DNA of 64,000 nt from Streptomyces mutomycini (lineage in GTDB: Bacteria; Actinomycetota; Actinomycetes; Streptomycetales; Streptomycetaceae), in NCBI RefSeq assembly GCF_001700505.1, contig NZ_MAPV01000094.1, positions 1 through 64,000 on the forward strand, written 5' to 3'. The notes below the pieces were generated by a model. It ran no database searches, was not told where the DNA came from, and saw nothing but the letters and a program-made list of their open reading frames with translations. Position numbers and translations under genes: made by a program. Shown here one piece after another: positions 7,575-16,550 of the stretch (within the stretch, counting starts at the first letter, position 1; the number at the start of each line of letters is the position of its first letter).

Positions 7575-8699
7575 CTAGAACGGGCTGTCGGCACCGGCGG
7601 CGGCGGGCTTGAGGGCCCTCGCGGGGCAGCAGCCCACCGGACAGAGGTCGTGCGAGGGGCCGAGCGAACCAAGGGCGCACGGTGTGACCGGCCGCTCCTG
7701 TTCGGCCGCGGCCCGCTCCAGGACGAGCTCGCGCACCGCGGCGGCGAACCGGGGGTCCGCGCCCACCGTCGCTGAGCGGCGCACCGGCAGACCGAGCTCG
7801 GCGGCCTTCGCGGTGGCCTCCGTGTCGAGGTCGTACAGCACCTCCATGTGGTCCGACACGAAGCCGATGGGGGCCATGACGACCGCCGGGACACCGTCAC
7901 CGTGGAGGGACTCCAGGTGGTCGCAGATGTCGGGCTCGAGCCAGGGGATGTGCGGGGCACCGCTGCGCGACTGGTAGACGAGCTGCCACGGGTGCTCGAC
8001 GCCCGTCTCCTCGCGTACGGCCTCGGTGATCAGCCGGGCGACGTCCAGGTGCTCGGCCACGTAGGAGCCGCCGTCGCCGTGCGTCTCCACCGGCCCGGAG
8101 GTGTCCGCCGCGGAGGTCGGGATGGAGTGTGTGGTGAACGCGAGGTGTGCCCCCGCCCTGACGTCCTCGGGGAGATCTGCCAGCGACGCCAGCACGCCGT
8201 CCACCACGGGCCGTACGAAGCCGGGGTGGTTGAAGTAGTGCCGCAGCTTGTCCACCCGGGGCACCGGGAGCCCCTCCGCCTCCAGGACGGCCAGCGACTC
8301 CGCCAGGTTCTCGCGGTACTGGCGGCAGCCCGAGTACGAGGCGTAGGCGCTGGTGGCGAGCACGGCGATCCGACGGCGGCCGTCCGTGATCATCTCGCGG
8401 AGGGTGTCGGTGAGGTAGGGGGCCCAGTTGCGGTTGCCCCAGTACACCGGCAGTTCGAGGCCGTGATCCGCGAAGTCCTTGCGCAGCGCGTCCAGCAGCG
8501 CCCTGTTCTGCGCGTTGATGGGGCTTACGCCGCCGAAGAGGAAGTAGTGCTTGCCGACCTCCTTGAGCCGTTCTTCGGGGATGCCCCGGCCGCGCGTCAC
8601 GTTCGCCAGGAACGGGACCACGTCGTCGGGGCCTTCGGGGCCGCCGAAGGAGAGCAGCAGCAGAGCGTCGTAGGGAGCGGGATCACGCAGATCGGACAT
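7575..8699 (-). CDS. hemH: Ferrochelatase (coproporphyrin-type), probable Fe-S enzyme
   Basis: Inserts ferrous iron into the porphyrin ring; in Actinobacteria the substrate is normally coproporphyrin III. The 374-residue protein opens [17 protein letters not shown], carries [16 protein letters not shown] in the middle, the catalytic His region LAFTTHSIP, and the [16 protein letters not shown] signature. The C-terminus has [20 protein letters not shown]; together with the mid-protein Cys this resembles the [2Fe-2S] ligand set known in actinobacterial ferrochelatases. I start at ATG 8697-8699 ([10 protein letters not shown]), the usual opening; the frame itself runs 39 codons further. Confidence 0.93.
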   Translation of the reverse strand: MSDLRDPAPYDALLLLSFGGPEGPDDVVPFLANVTRGRGIPEERLKEVGKHYFLFGGVSPINAQNRALLDALRKDFADHGLELPVYWGNRNWAPYLTDTLREMITDGRRRIAVLATSAYASYSGCRQYRENLAESLAVLEAEGLPVPRVDKLRHYFNHPGFVRPVVDGVLASLADLPEDVRAGAHLAFTTHSIPTSAADTSGPVETHGDGGSYVAEHLDVARLITEAVREETGVEHPWQLVYQSRSGAPHIPWLEPDICDHLESLHGDGVPAVVMAPIGFVSDHMEVLYDLDTEATAKAAELGLPVRRSATVGADPRFAAAVRELVLERAAAEQERPVTPCALGSLGPSHDLCPVGCCPARALKPAAAGADSPF

Positions 8700-8844
8700 G
8701 CACCCGATCCTGCCACCCGCCACCGACAGTCCCGCGACCGCCGTCGGCGGGTCGTCACGGGCGCCGGCCCCCGTGACGACCGCGGGCGGAGCCGTAAGCT
8801 GTGACGGCCCTTGCACACCTGACAGGCTTCCCCGGAGCTCCCCC

Positions 8845-10089
8845 TTGCCCAGCCCCTACCGCGCCATATTCGCCGCCCCCGGAAGCCGGGAGTTCTCGGC
8901 GGCCGGATTCTTCGGCCGGATGCCGCTGTCCATGATGGGGATCGGCGTGGTGACGATGGTCTCCCAGCTCACCGGCCGCTACGGGCTGGCGGGTGCGCTC
9001 TCCGCGACGCTCGCCATGGCTGCGGCCGTCATGGGGCCCCAGGTCTCGCGGCTGGTCGACCGGCACGGGCAGCGCCGCGTGCTCCGCCCCGTCACACTGT
9101 TCGCGGCCGCCTCGGTCGCTGGGCTGCTGGTCTGCGCCCAGCAGGGGCTGCCCGACTGGACCCTGTTCGTCTTCGCCGCGGGCGCCGGCTGCGTCCCGAG
9201 CGTGGGATCGATGGTCCGGGCACGCTGGGCCGAGATCTACCGGGATTCCGGGCGCCCGCTGCACACCGCGTACGCGTGGGAGTCGATCGTCGACGAGGTG
9301 TGCTTCATCTTCGGGCCCATCGTCTCCATCGGCCTTTCCACCGTGTGGTTCCCCGAAGCGGGGCCCCTGCTGGCCGGTGTGTTCCTGGTGACCGGTGTCT
9401 TCTGGCTGACCGCCCAGCGCGCCACCGAGCCCCGGCCGCACCCGAAGGAGCACCACACCGGCGGCTCGGCGCTGCGCTCGCCCGGACTCCGGGTGCTGGT
9501 GGTCACCTTCGTCGCCACCGGGGCGATCTTCGGAGCGGTGGACGTGGTGACGGTGGCCTTCGCCGAGGAGCGCGGCCACAAGGCGGCGGCGAGCCTCGTG
9601 CTCGCGGTCTACGCCCTGGGCTCGTGCCTCGCCGGAGCGGTCTTCGGCCTGCTGGACCCCCGGGGGAAACCGTCCACCAGGTGGCTAGCCGGGGTGTGCG
9701 CGATGGCCGTGAGTATGATCCCCCTCCAACTGGCCGGGAGCCTGCCGTTCCTGGCCGTGGCGCTCTTTGTCGCGGGCCTCGCCATCGCACCGACGATGGT
9801 CACCACGATGGCCCTCGTCGAACGGCACGTGCCGCGCACCCGGCTGACCGAGGGCATGACCTGGACCAGTACCGGACTCGCGGTCGGAGTGGCGCTCGGC
9901 TCCTCTGCCGCAGGCTGGGTGGTCGACGCCTCGGGGGCCGAGGCGGGGTACGTGGTGCCCGCGGTGGCGGGAGCGCTCGCGGCCGCGGTGGGGCTACTGG
10001 GGTATCGCCGGCTCTCGGAGCCGGTTCCTACGGGAGGGCACGGGGAACATGACCGACACCTACGCACGGACGGCGAGCACGTGGCGTAA
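8845..10089 (+). CDS. MFS transporter
   Basis: A 414-residue major-facilitator permease with about 12 hydrophobic segments and a typical cytosolic loop signature [11 protein letters not shown] between TM2 and TM3. The central hydrophilic loop is short. The first reliable start is TTG at 8845 ([17 protein letters not shown]), with GGAG about 10 bases upstream; the open frame extends to 8698 across the divergent hemH promoter, which is unlikely to be translated. It overlaps the lactone-oxidase gene downstream by 41 bases, so the two are coupled and may act on the same compound. The substrate is unknown. Confidence 0.85.
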   Translation: MPSPYRAIFAAPGSREFSAAGFFGRMPLSMMGIGVVTMVSQLTGRYGLAGALSATLAMAAAVMGPQVSRLVDRHGQRRVLRPVTLFAAASVAGLLVCAQQGLPDWTLFVFAAGAGCVPSVGSMVRARWAEIYRDSGRPLHTAYAWESIVDEVCFIFGPIVSIGLSTVWFPEAGPLLAGVFLVTGVFWLTAQRATEPRPHPKEHHTGGSALRSPGLRVLVVTFVATGAIFGAVDVVTVAFAEERGHKAAASLVLAVYALGSCLAGAVFGLLDPRGKPSTRWLAGVCAMAVSMIPLQLAGSLPFLAVALFVAGLAIAPTMVTTMALVERHVPRTRLTEGMTWTSTGLAVGVALGSSAAGWVVDASGAEAGYVVPAVAGALAAAVGLLGYRRLSEPVPTGGHGEHDRHLRTDGEHVA

Positions 10090-11368
10090 CTGGGCGGGGA
10101 ACGTCACCGCCCGGCCCGCGCGCGTGGAGTCCCCCGCATCCGTCGACGAGCTCGCCGACGTGCTGCGCCGGGCGTCCGGGGACGGCCTGACGGTCAAGCC
10201 CGTCGGGGCCGGTCACTCGTTCACCGCGACCGCGGCCACCGACGGGGTCCTCATACGCCCGGACCTGCTCACCGGCATCCGCGACATCGACCGTACGGCG
10301 ATGACCGTCACGGTCGAGGCCGGCACCCCGCTGAAGCGCCTCAACGCCGCGCTCGCCCGTGAGGGGCTCTCCCTCACCAACATGGGCGACATCATGGAGC
10401 AGACGGTCGCCGGCGCCACGGCCACGGGCACCCACGGCACCGGCCGCGACTCGGCGTCGATCTCGGCACAGATCCGCGCGCTGGAGCTGGTCACGGCCGA
10501 CGGCACCGTCCTGCGCTGCTCGGCCGACGAGCACCCGGACGTCTTCGCGGCGGCCAGGGTCGGGCTCGGGGCGCTCGGTGTGGTCACCGCGGTCACGTTG
10601 GCCGTGGAGCCGGTCTTCCTGCTGACCGCTCGCGAGGAGCCGATGACCTTCGACCGGGTCACGGCCGATTTCGATCAACTGGTCACGGAGAACGAGCACT
10701 TCGAGTTCTACTGGTTCCCACACACCGGCAACTGCAACACCAAGCGCAACAACCGGAGCGCGGGCCCCGCCGACCCGCCCGGGCGGGTCGGAGGCTGGAT
10801 CGAGGACGAACTCCTCTCTAACGGGATCTTCCAGGTCGCCTGCTCGGTCGGCCGGGCAGTCCCTGGGGCCATTCCCTCGATCGCCAGGATCTCCAGCCGC
10901 GCCCTGTCGGCCCGTACGTACACCGACATCCCGTACAAGGTGTTCACCAGCCCCAGGCGGGTGCGCTTCGTGGAGATGGAATACGCCCTGCCGCGCGAGG
11001 CGGCGGTCGGGGCCCTGCGTGAGCTCAGGGCGATGGTGGAGCGCTCGCCACTGCGGATCAGCTTTCCCGTGGAGGTCCGCACGGCACCCGCGGACGACAC
11101 CGCGCTCTCCACGGCCTCTGGCCGGGAGAGCGCGTACATCGCGGTCCACCTGTACCGGGGGACGCCTCACCACGCGTACTTCACGGCCGTCGAGCGGATC
11201 ATGACGGGATACGACGGGCGCCCGCACTGGGGCAAGATCCACACCCGGGACTCCGGCTACCTGGCCGGGGCCTACCCCCGGTTCGGCGAGTTCACGGCCG
11301 TACGCGACCGGCTCGACCCCGGCCGGCTGTTCACCAACGACTATCTGCGCCGCGTACTCGGGGACTGA
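10049..11368 (+). CDS. FAD-linked sugar-lactone oxidase (arabinono-1,4-lactone oxidase family)
   Basis: A 439-residue flavoprotein of the vanillyl-alcohol-oxidase superfamily. The N-terminal FAD domain (about 15-185) has VKPVGAGHSFT, where the His of GHS is the usual covalent flavin attachment site, and DIMEQTVAGATATGTHGTG. The C-terminal ALO domain ends HWGKIHTRDSGYL with RLDPGRLFTNDYL, typical of D-arabinono-1,4-lactone and L-gulonolactone oxidases. The ATG at 10049 has GGGAGGG upstream, inside the end of the MFS gene. True substrate is uncertain: family members in Streptomyces oxidise sugar lactones or alditols. Confidence 0.87.
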   Translation: MTDTYARTASTWRNWAGNVTARPARVESPASVDELADVLRRASGDGLTVKPVGAGHSFTATAATDGVLIRPDLLTGIRDIDRTAMTVTVEAGTPLKRLNAALAREGLSLTNMGDIMEQTVAGATATGTHGTGRDSASISAQIRALELVTADGTVLRCSADEHPDVFAAARVGLGALGVVTAVTLAVEPVFLLTAREEPMTFDRVTADFDQLVTENEHFEFYWFPHTGNCNTKRNNRSAGPADPPGRVGGWIEDELLSNGIFQVACSVGRAVPGAIPSIARISSRALSARTYTDIPYKVFTSPRRVRFVEMEYALPREAAVGALRELRAMVERSPLRISFPVEVRTAPADDTALSTASGRESAYIAVHLYRGTPHHAYFTAVERIMTGYDGRPHWGKIHTRDSGYLAGAYPRFGEFTAVRDRLDPGRLFTNDYLRRVLGD

Positions 11369-11393
11369 GCCCGCGGCGGCGGTCAGGACCGGA

Positions 11394-12413
11394 TCAAGGG
11401 TCCGTGTCCGTCCCGGTGCCGCCCTGCTGCTCCGGTACCTCTTCGGCGCCGGTCGGGTCCGGCGCGGCCGGGGCGGTGCCGTCGTCGCCCGGCGTGGCCG
11501 GGGTGGTGGCCTCGGGCGCCGAGGTTCCGCCGGGCGCGGAAGGCGTGGGAGCGGGGTCCCCGGCGGAGCCGTCGCTGCCGGAGGGATCGGGCCGGGCGCT
11601 GCTGTCCCCGCCCGTGCCCGTGCCGGGCGTCGTCGTGCTCGCGTCGCCCGGCGTGTTCCCGTCGCCCCGCTGACCTCCGTCGTCCTTCCGGTCCTCGTCG
11701 TCCTCCTGGCCCGTGCCGTCCGACGGCGAGGGTGAGGTCGTCCCGCCGTGGCGCTCGCCACTCACGACGGAACCTATGGTCGTCCGTCCGTCGCTTCCCA
11801 GACCGTGGCCGGAGACCATCTCGTACACGGTGACGCCTGCCATCGACAGGACGAAGACCCCGGTGGCCGCGAGGGCCGAGCGCTTCCAGCCACGGACGCG
11901 GGTGCCGTGCGTGCGGGCGTCGGAGTAGGAGTCGTCCGTGAACGCGTCGCCGGGGCGCGGGGCTCCCGGGGACGTCTCGCCGAGGGCCGGGGTGCCGTGA
12001 CGCGTCCCACCGGGCTTCGCCTCGCCCGTCCGGAGCTGTCGCAGCACAGTCGTGCGGTCCGCACCGGTCTCCACCGTGCGCAGGACCCTCGTCCCCTCGT
12101 CCTCCTGGTGCCGTCCCGCCGGGGACGTCTCCTTCGTGTGCACGGTGATCTGACGTCCCGCCGGGTGCTTCACCTGGACGGTGACCTCGCGGATCTGCTC
12201 CCCCGTGCGGCGGAAGAAGTGCTGGAAGACCGAGCCCCCGCAGGTGGCCACCACGCTCATCACGCCCGCGCCGGCGATGGTTCCGTACACGCCGAGCTGC
12301 GAGGCCATCACCGCCGCCGCGACCGCCGCGACGGCACTGCCCGCGACCTGCGGCAGGCTCAGATCGATGCGCCTTTCCTTGCGTTCCGCATCAATCTGCG
12401 GCTTCTGAACCAT
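11394..12413 (-). CDS. Unknown membrane protein with a long Pro/Ser/Thr/Asp-rich tail
   Basis: A 339-residue protein of unknown function. Residues 1-20 are charged (MVQKPQIDAERKERRIDLS), residues 20-55 form a Gly/Ala/Val membrane hairpin (AGSAVAAVAAAVMASQLG then TIAGAGVMSVVATCGG), followed by a basic region, a second membrane span (about 168-190, LAATGVFVLSMAGVTVYEMV), and a 150-residue low-complexity tail rich in G, D, S, T and P, probably outside the cell. ATG 12411-12413 has AGGGG seven bases upstream; the frame runs 59 codons further without support. It is convergent with the lactone oxidase. A surface-exposed or wall-spanning role is inferred from the tail. Confidence 0.75.
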   Translation of the reverse strand: MVQKPQIDAERKERRIDLSLPQVAGSAVAAVAAAVMASQLGVYGTIAGAGVMSVVATCGGSVFQHFFRRTGEQIREVTVQVKHPAGRQITVHTKETSPAGRHQEDEGTRVLRTVETGADRTTVLRQLRTGEAKPGGTRHGTPALGETSPGAPRPGDAFTDDSYSDARTHGTRVRGWKRSALAATGVFVLSMAGVTVYEMVSGHGLGSDGRTTIGSVVSGERHGGTTSPSPSDGTGQEDDEDRKDDGGQRGDGNTPGDASTTTPGTGTGGDSSARPDPSGSDGSAGDPAPTPSAPGGTSAPEATTPATPGDDGTAPAAPDPTGAEEVPEQQGGTGTDTDP

Positions 12414-12910
12414 GATCAGCCCCTGCTCGACAACTACCCCACCTTGCACCAGGAAGAGACATTTGAGCGAATCCAATAGTTCCGATTCTGGAGATTTTGT
12501 GAAGCAGCACACGCATCGAAGGCATTTCGAGAACAACTGGGTAATCCAACTCCTGTGCCCGGTGAGAACTTCGGCGGCGCGCCGGTCCACCCCGGTGGCC
12601 CGAATGGAGTACTGTGGCGAGCCCTGGGGCCGGACTCCCGCATGGGTGTCCGGGACTTACGGGAGGGGACCGAAGGAGGCCCCCGAACCGGCGGCGCCTC
12701 GGCATCGCACGGGCGTCTGCGACATGGAGCGGCCATCCGGTCGCCCCGCGTGGCACACAGGTGACCGTGCCATCGTGGCGTTGCAGGGCCGAGGCCCGAT
12801 ACGCCGGGTAACTTGGCAAGGTTGTGGCAGGCTGAACCCGGGCAGGTCACACTCGACTAGCGGAAGCAGCGACGCACGTGACGTCGGCAGGCACCACCCG
12901 GGAGGTTCCC
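12414..12910. other. 497-bp intergenic region between the tailed membrane gene and sepH
   Basis: Both flanking genes are divergent, so their promoters must be here. The first 130 bp are relatively AT-rich. Several open frames cross the region (for example 12412-13005 and 12657-12953), but they lack ribosome sites and coding-like composition. I recognise no known box. Confidence 0.4.
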
Positions 12911-13975
12911 ATGCCCGAACTGCGTGTCGTGGCCGTCTCAAACGACGGCACACGACTGGTGCTCAAGGCTGCGGACAGCACGGAGTACACGCTTCCGATC
13001 GATGAGCGGCTGCGTGCCGCCGTGCGCAATGACCGCGCCCGGCTGGGCCAGATCGAGATCGAGGTGGAGAGCCATCTCCGCCCACGCGACATCCAGGCGC
13101 GCATACGAGCAGGCGCCTCCGCCGAGGAGGTCGCCCAGTTCGCGGGCATCCCCGTGGACCGGGTGCGCCGCTTCGAGGGCCCCGTCCTCGCGGAGCGCGC
13201 GTTCATGGCCGAGCGCGCCCGTAAGACCCCTGTGCGCCGTCCCGGCGAGAACACCGGGCCCCAGCTCGGCGAGGCGGTGCATGAGCGGCTGCTGCTGCGC
13301 GGCGCCGACAGGGAGACCGTCCAGTGGGATTCCTGGCGCCGGGACGACGGCACCTGGGAGGTCCTCCTGGTCTACCGCGTCGCGGGCGAACCGCACTCCG
13401 CGAGCTGGACGTACGACCCGCCCCGGCGCCTGGTCCAGGCCGTGGACGAAGAGGCGCGCTCACTCATCGGTGAGACCGAGGACGTCGCCGCTCCGGAGCC
13501 GAGCTTCCCGTTCGTGCCCCGGATCGCGAGGCTGCCGCGTGACCGGCCGCTGGACCGTGCGCTGGACCGCCAGATCGAGCGGCCCGCGCCCTCCACCGCG
13601 GAGCCGGAGGAGCGCATCGGCGGTGTGTCCGCGAGCGAGCGCGACTCGCTGACCAGCCTTCTGGAGGCGGTGCCGAGCTTCCGTGGCGACATGGTCGTCC
13701 CGGAGCGGCCCTCGCAGCCCGAACCGCCCGCGCTCGAACCGGCTCCGCAGCAGGAGCCCGAGGCGGACGAGCCCCCGGCCGCGGCGGCGTCGGCCGGTGC
13801 GGGTTCCGCATACGCCGATGTACTGATGCCACGCGCGGTGGCCGGCCACCGCGACCGGCTGACCGGGACGACGGACCGTCAGGCCGAGGCGGACGGCGTA
13901 CGCCCTGGACGCCGGGCGGCGGTACCGAGCTGGGACGAGATCGTCTTCGGCACCCGCCGGAAGAAGCAGGACTGA
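12911..13975 (+). CDS. sepH: Septation protein SepH
   Basis: A 354-residue protein of the DUF3071/SepH family, known in Streptomyces and mycobacteria to bind FtsZ and promote Z-ring assembly during division. The N-terminal domain (1-175) opens MPELRVVAVSNDGTRLVL and contains a helix-turn-helix-like segment (RPRDIQARIRAGASAEEVAQFAGIPVDRVRRFEGP), the conserved feature tied to FtsZ stimulation. Residues 180-350 are a low-complexity, Pro/Glu-rich linker ending in WDEIVFGTRRKKQD. ATG 12911 has GGAGG eight bases upstream, so the earlier in-frame start at 12878 is rejected. It stands alone and is followed by a strong terminator. Confidence 0.9.
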   Translation: MPELRVVAVSNDGTRLVLKAADSTEYTLPIDERLRAAVRNDRARLGQIEIEVESHLRPRDIQARIRAGASAEEVAQFAGIPVDRVRRFEGPVLAERAFMAERARKTPVRRPGENTGPQLGEAVHERLLLRGADRETVQWDSWRRDDGTWEVLLVYRVAGEPHSASWTYDPPRRLVQAVDEEARSLIGETEDVAAPEPSFPFVPRIARLPRDRPLDRALDRQIERPAPSTAEPEERIGGVSASERDSLTSLLEAVPSFRGDMVVPERPSQPEPPALEPAPQQEPEADEPPAAAASAGAGSAYADVLMPRAVAGHRDRLTGTTDRQAEADGVRPGRRAAVPSWDEIVFGTRRKKQD

Positions 13976-13996
13976 GGACCGGCCCCAAAGCCGGGC

Positions 13997-14038
13997 GGGG
14001 TGAGGGCCCGTACGCGACTGCGTACGGGCCCTCACCCC
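13997..14038. terminator. Bidirectional terminator between sepH and the sulfurtransferase gene
   Basis: GGGGTGAGGGCCCGTACGC pairs perfectly with GCGTACGGGCCCTCACCCC around a 4-nt loop, midway between the two convergent stop codons. Confidence 0.9.
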
Positions 14039-14061
14039 GGCCGAAGCCCGGGCCGCTCCCG

Positions 14062-14889
14062 TCAGACGGGCGACGGCCCCGTGGCGACGGGCCGGGATTC
14101 GTCCGAGGACCACTCCGACCAGGACCCGGCGTACAGCGCGGCACGGTGCCCGGCGAGCTCCAGTGCCAGCACCTCATGGGCGCCCGAGACGCCGGAGCCG
14201 CAGTAGACGCCGACCTCGGTGGCGCCGTCGGCGCCCAGGGCGGCGAAGCGGGCGGCGAGAGAGCCCGGGGCCAGGAAGCGCCCGTCCTCGCCGACGTTCT
14301 GCGTGGTCGGGGCGGACACCGCACCGGGGATGTGCCCGCCGACCCGGTCGATGGGCTCGACGTCCCCCCGGTAGCGCTCCGCGGCCCGCGCGTCGAGCAG
14401 CAGCCCGGAGCAGGCGAGCTCCGCGGCGCCGTCCGCGTCCAGGAGACGGAGCGCGCCCGGCTCGGGCCGGAAATCGCCCTCGGCGGGCTCGGGGACAGTG
14501 GTGGTGAGCTCGCCGGTCCACGCGGCGAGACCGCCGTCCAGTACGCGGACATCGGGGTGTCCCGCCCAGCGCAGCAGCCACCACGCGCGGGCCGCCGCCC
14601 AGCCCTGGCCGCCGTCGTGGACCACCACCGGGGTTTCGCGCCCGACGCCGGCCCGCCGCATGACGGCGCCGAAGGCCTCCGGGTCCGGCAGTGGATGACG
14701 GCCGCCGCTGCCGGCAGGCCCCGCGAGCTCGGAGTCGAGATCGATGTACACCGCGCCCGGGAGGTGCCCGGCCTCGTAGTCGGCACGGCCGTTGGGCCCG
14801 CCGAGCTGCCAGCGGACGTCCAGGAGGACCGGGGGGCGCGGCCCAGCTGACTCGCTCATGTATTCGGATGCCGTGATGATGGGCTTCAT
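14062..14889 (-). CDS. 3-mercaptopyruvate/thiosulfate sulfurtransferase
   Basis: A 275-residue double-rhodanese enzyme that moves a sulfane sulfur from mercaptopyruvate or thiosulfate to a thiol acceptor. The inactive N-terminal rhodanese domain covers about 1-130; the C-terminal catalytic domain has Cys230 in VYCGSGVSGA. The loop CGSGVS is the mercaptopyruvate-type (CGSGVT-like) rather than the thiosulfate-type CRxGx[RT] loop, so mercaptopyruvate is the better guess. ATG 14887-14889 (MKPIITASEYM) has GAGGA ten bases upstream; the ATG three codons earlier is too close to that site. It is alone on its strand. Confidence 0.88.
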   Translation of the reverse strand: MKPIITASEYMSESAGPRPPVLLDVRWQLGGPNGRADYEAGHLPGAVYIDLDSELAGPAGSGGRHPLPDPEAFGAVMRRAGVGRETPVVVHDGGQGWAAARAWWLLRWAGHPDVRVLDGGLAAWTGELTTTVPEPAEGDFRPEPGALRLLDADGAAELACSGLLLDARAAERYRGDVEPIDRVGGHIPGAVSAPTTQNVGEDGRFLAPGSLAARFAALGADGATEVGVYCGSGVSGAHEVLALELAGHRAALYAGSWSEWSSDESRPVATGPSPV

Positions 14890-15128
14890 AGGTGCCATCC
14901 TCGCGCAGCGCCTGCCCGTGGCGGCGCCGCACCGAAAAGGATGTACCACACCAAATCAGGCCTCGGCGTGTGCGGAAGCGGGAAATCGCGGCGCGGCCGG
15001 GGTGCCTCGGGGCCCAAGTGGTGCGAGCATCTGCACGGAGCGTACGCACCCGTATCCGTACCGCTGGTCACCGCGCAGGCTTCGTCCCCCCGTAAGGCGG
15101 CCCCGATGGTACGAGAAGAGAGAAGAAG

Positions 15129-15905
15129 ATGACCGAGGCTGCCACCCGGCGCACGCCCGGAGCACCGTGCTGGGTGAGTCTGATCGTGCACGACCTGACC
15201 GCGACCCAGGAGTTCTACAGTCGCTTGTTCGGCTGGGAGTTCCGTCCTGGCCCCGAGCAACTGGGGCCCTACGTCCGGGCGCTGCTCCGCGGCAAGGACG
15301 TCGCGGGCATCGGGCAGCTTCCGCCGAGCCGGCACCTTCCGATCGCCTGGACGACCTATTTCGCCACGGAGGACGCCGATGTCACGTCGGAGTCGATCCG
15401 TTCCTGCGGCGGGACGGTGGCCGTGGGCCCCCTGGACGCCGGGAACGCGGGCCGCCTCCTGCTCGCGTCCGACCCGGGCGGCGCGGTCTTCGGTGTCTGG
15501 CAGGCCGCCGAGCACCTCGGTACCGCCCTCGCGGGCACCCCGGGCACGCCTGCGTGGAACGAGCTGGTGACCCGGGAGACCGCGTCGGTCGCCAAGTTCT
15601 ACCAGGCGGTGTTCGGATTCGGGACCGAGGCGGTCGTCTCGGCCGACTTCGACTACCAGACGCTGCACCTCGAGGGCCGGCCGGTGGCCGCTCTGCACGG
15701 CGTGGGGCACGCTCTTCCGCGCGACCGGGGCCCCCACTGGATGACCTACTTCCAGGTCGCCGACACCGACGAGGCGGCGGCCCGCGTGGTGGAGCTCGGC
15801 GGGCACGTGCTCCAGCCCCCGCGAGAGTCCTCCAGCGGCAGGCTGGCCACGGTCGCCGACCCCGAGGGTGCGGTGTTCACGATCGTCCGGCCGCCGGGCG
15901 GTTGA
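15129..15905 (+). CDS. Double-VOC (glyoxalase-fold) family protein
   Basis: A 258-residue protein made of two tandem vicinal-oxygen-chelate domains (about 12-125 and 135-255), each with the beta-alpha-beta-beta-beta repeat; the second half reads AWNELVTRETASVAKFYQAVFGF, a standard VOC opening. The conserved metal ligands are only partly recognisable, so it may be a binding protein or an enzyme of unknown reaction. An AGAGAAGAAG ribosome site precedes ATG 15129. It is the last core gene before the arsenic island: its TGA at 15903-15905 is about 15 bases from the first recognisable island sequence. Confidence 0.85.
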   Translation: MTEAATRRTPGAPCWVSLIVHDLTATQEFYSRLFGWEFRPGPEQLGPYVRALLRGKDVAGIGQLPPSRHLPIAWTTYFATEDADVTSESIRSCGGTVAVGPLDAGNAGRLLLASDPGGAVFGVWQAAEHLGTALAGTPGTPAWNELVTRETASVAKFYQAVFGFGTEAVVSADFDYQTLHLEGRPVAALHGVGHALPRDRGPHWMTYFQVADTDEAAARVVELGGHVLQPPRESSSGRLATVADPEGAVFTIVRPPGG

Positions 15906-15919
15906 GCCGGCCCGGAGAC

Positions 15920-16048
15920 ACCGCGCGGTCACGGAGCCTTCGAAGACCAGCGGCTGGAGTTCGGCGAGCGCCGCGTGCGGCCGACGGCGTATCCGGCGGG
16001 GCCGGAGCCCATGACGGTGACGTCGCGGATGTCCGCATCCGGCCTCAC
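15920..16048 (-). pseudogene. arsT: Truncated, frameshifted thioredoxin reductase remnant (arsT)
   Basis: Starting from GTG 16046-16048, which overlaps the arsC stop as GTGA, the minus strand reads VRPDADIRDVTVMGSGPAGY, the FAD-binding opening of thioredoxin reductases. It then loses frame. In the next frame it continues HAALAELQPLVFEGSV, the following segment of the same family, so one base is missing around 15975-15985. Homology stops near 15920, right beside the VOC gene; about 280 codons of a normal 320 are absent. In described Streptomyces ars clusters arsT follows arsC and is thought to supply reductant. Here it cannot make an enzyme. Confidence 0.82.
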
Positions 16049-16458
16049 CTGGACGCCTCCGGCGCGATCTCCTCGATCAGGCCCTCGACCATGGCCTTGA
16101 TCTCGTCGCGGATCGGGCGCACAGCTGCCACACCCTGGCCGGCCGGGTCCTCGAGCTTCCAGTCCAGGTAGCGCTTGCCGGGGAAGACGGGGCAGGTGTC
16201 GCCGCAGCCCATCGTGACGCAGACGTCCGATTCCCTGACCGCGTCGACGGTGAGGACCTTCGGCTGCTCGGCGGAGATGTCGATGCCGACCTCTGCCATC
16301 GCTTCGACGGCGGCCGGGTTCACCGCGTCGCCCGGGTCGGAACCCGCGGAGCGGACCTCGACGCGGCCTCCGGCCAGGTGGGCCAGCCACGCGGCGGCCA
16401 TCTGGGAGCGGCCGGCGTTGTGGACACAGACGAACAGCACAGAGGGCTTCTCGGACAT
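16045..16458 (-). CDS. arsC: Arsenate reductase, low-molecular-weight phosphatase type
   Basis: Reduces arsenate to arsenite, which Acr3 then exports. The 137-residue protein opens with the phosphatase loop VCVHNAGRSQ, whose Cys11 is the nucleophile, followed by two more cysteines in MGCGDTCP (Cys85, Cys89) expected to form the relay disulfide, and the general-acid loop DWKLEDPAGQ. This is the thioredoxin- or mycothiol-linked class. ATG 16456-16458 has GAGAG about nine bases upstream. It is divergent from arsR with 92 bp between starts, and its stop is fused as GTGA with the wrecked arsT, so its reductant must now come from elsewhere in the genome. Confidence 0.93.
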   Translation of the reverse strand: MSEKPSVLFVCVHNAGRSQMAAAWLAHLAGGRVEVRSAGSDPGDAVNPAAVEAMAEVGIDISAEQPKVLTVDAVRESDVCVTMGCGDTCPVFPGKRYLDWKLEDPAGQGVAAVRPIRDEIKAMVEGLIEEIAPEASR

Positions 16459-16497
16459 CAGGGGATCTCTCTCGTCGCACAAAGGAATCAGGCACCC

Positions 16498-16539
16498 GTG
16501 ACATCAGCACCCGGTGGTGTCAGCATTCACTGATGTGAC
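16498..16539. promoter_or_regulatory. Candidate ArsR operator between arsC and arsR
   Basis: GTGACATCAG (16498-16507) and CTGATGTGAC (16530-16539) form an inverted repeat matching at 9 of 10 positions, in the 92-bp divergent promoter. A smaller dyad, TGAT with ATCA (16531-16546), overlaps it. ArsR repressors bind such dyads over their own promoter. Assignment is by position and symmetry. Confidence 0.5.
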
Positions 16540-16550
16540 AGTATCAGCCC

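Noticed and set aside
15929-16510. 193-codon minus-strand frame covering arsC and beyond
   Set aside because: Its arsC part is a shadow of the real arsC frame; only the last part (from 16048) matters, as the arsT remnant.
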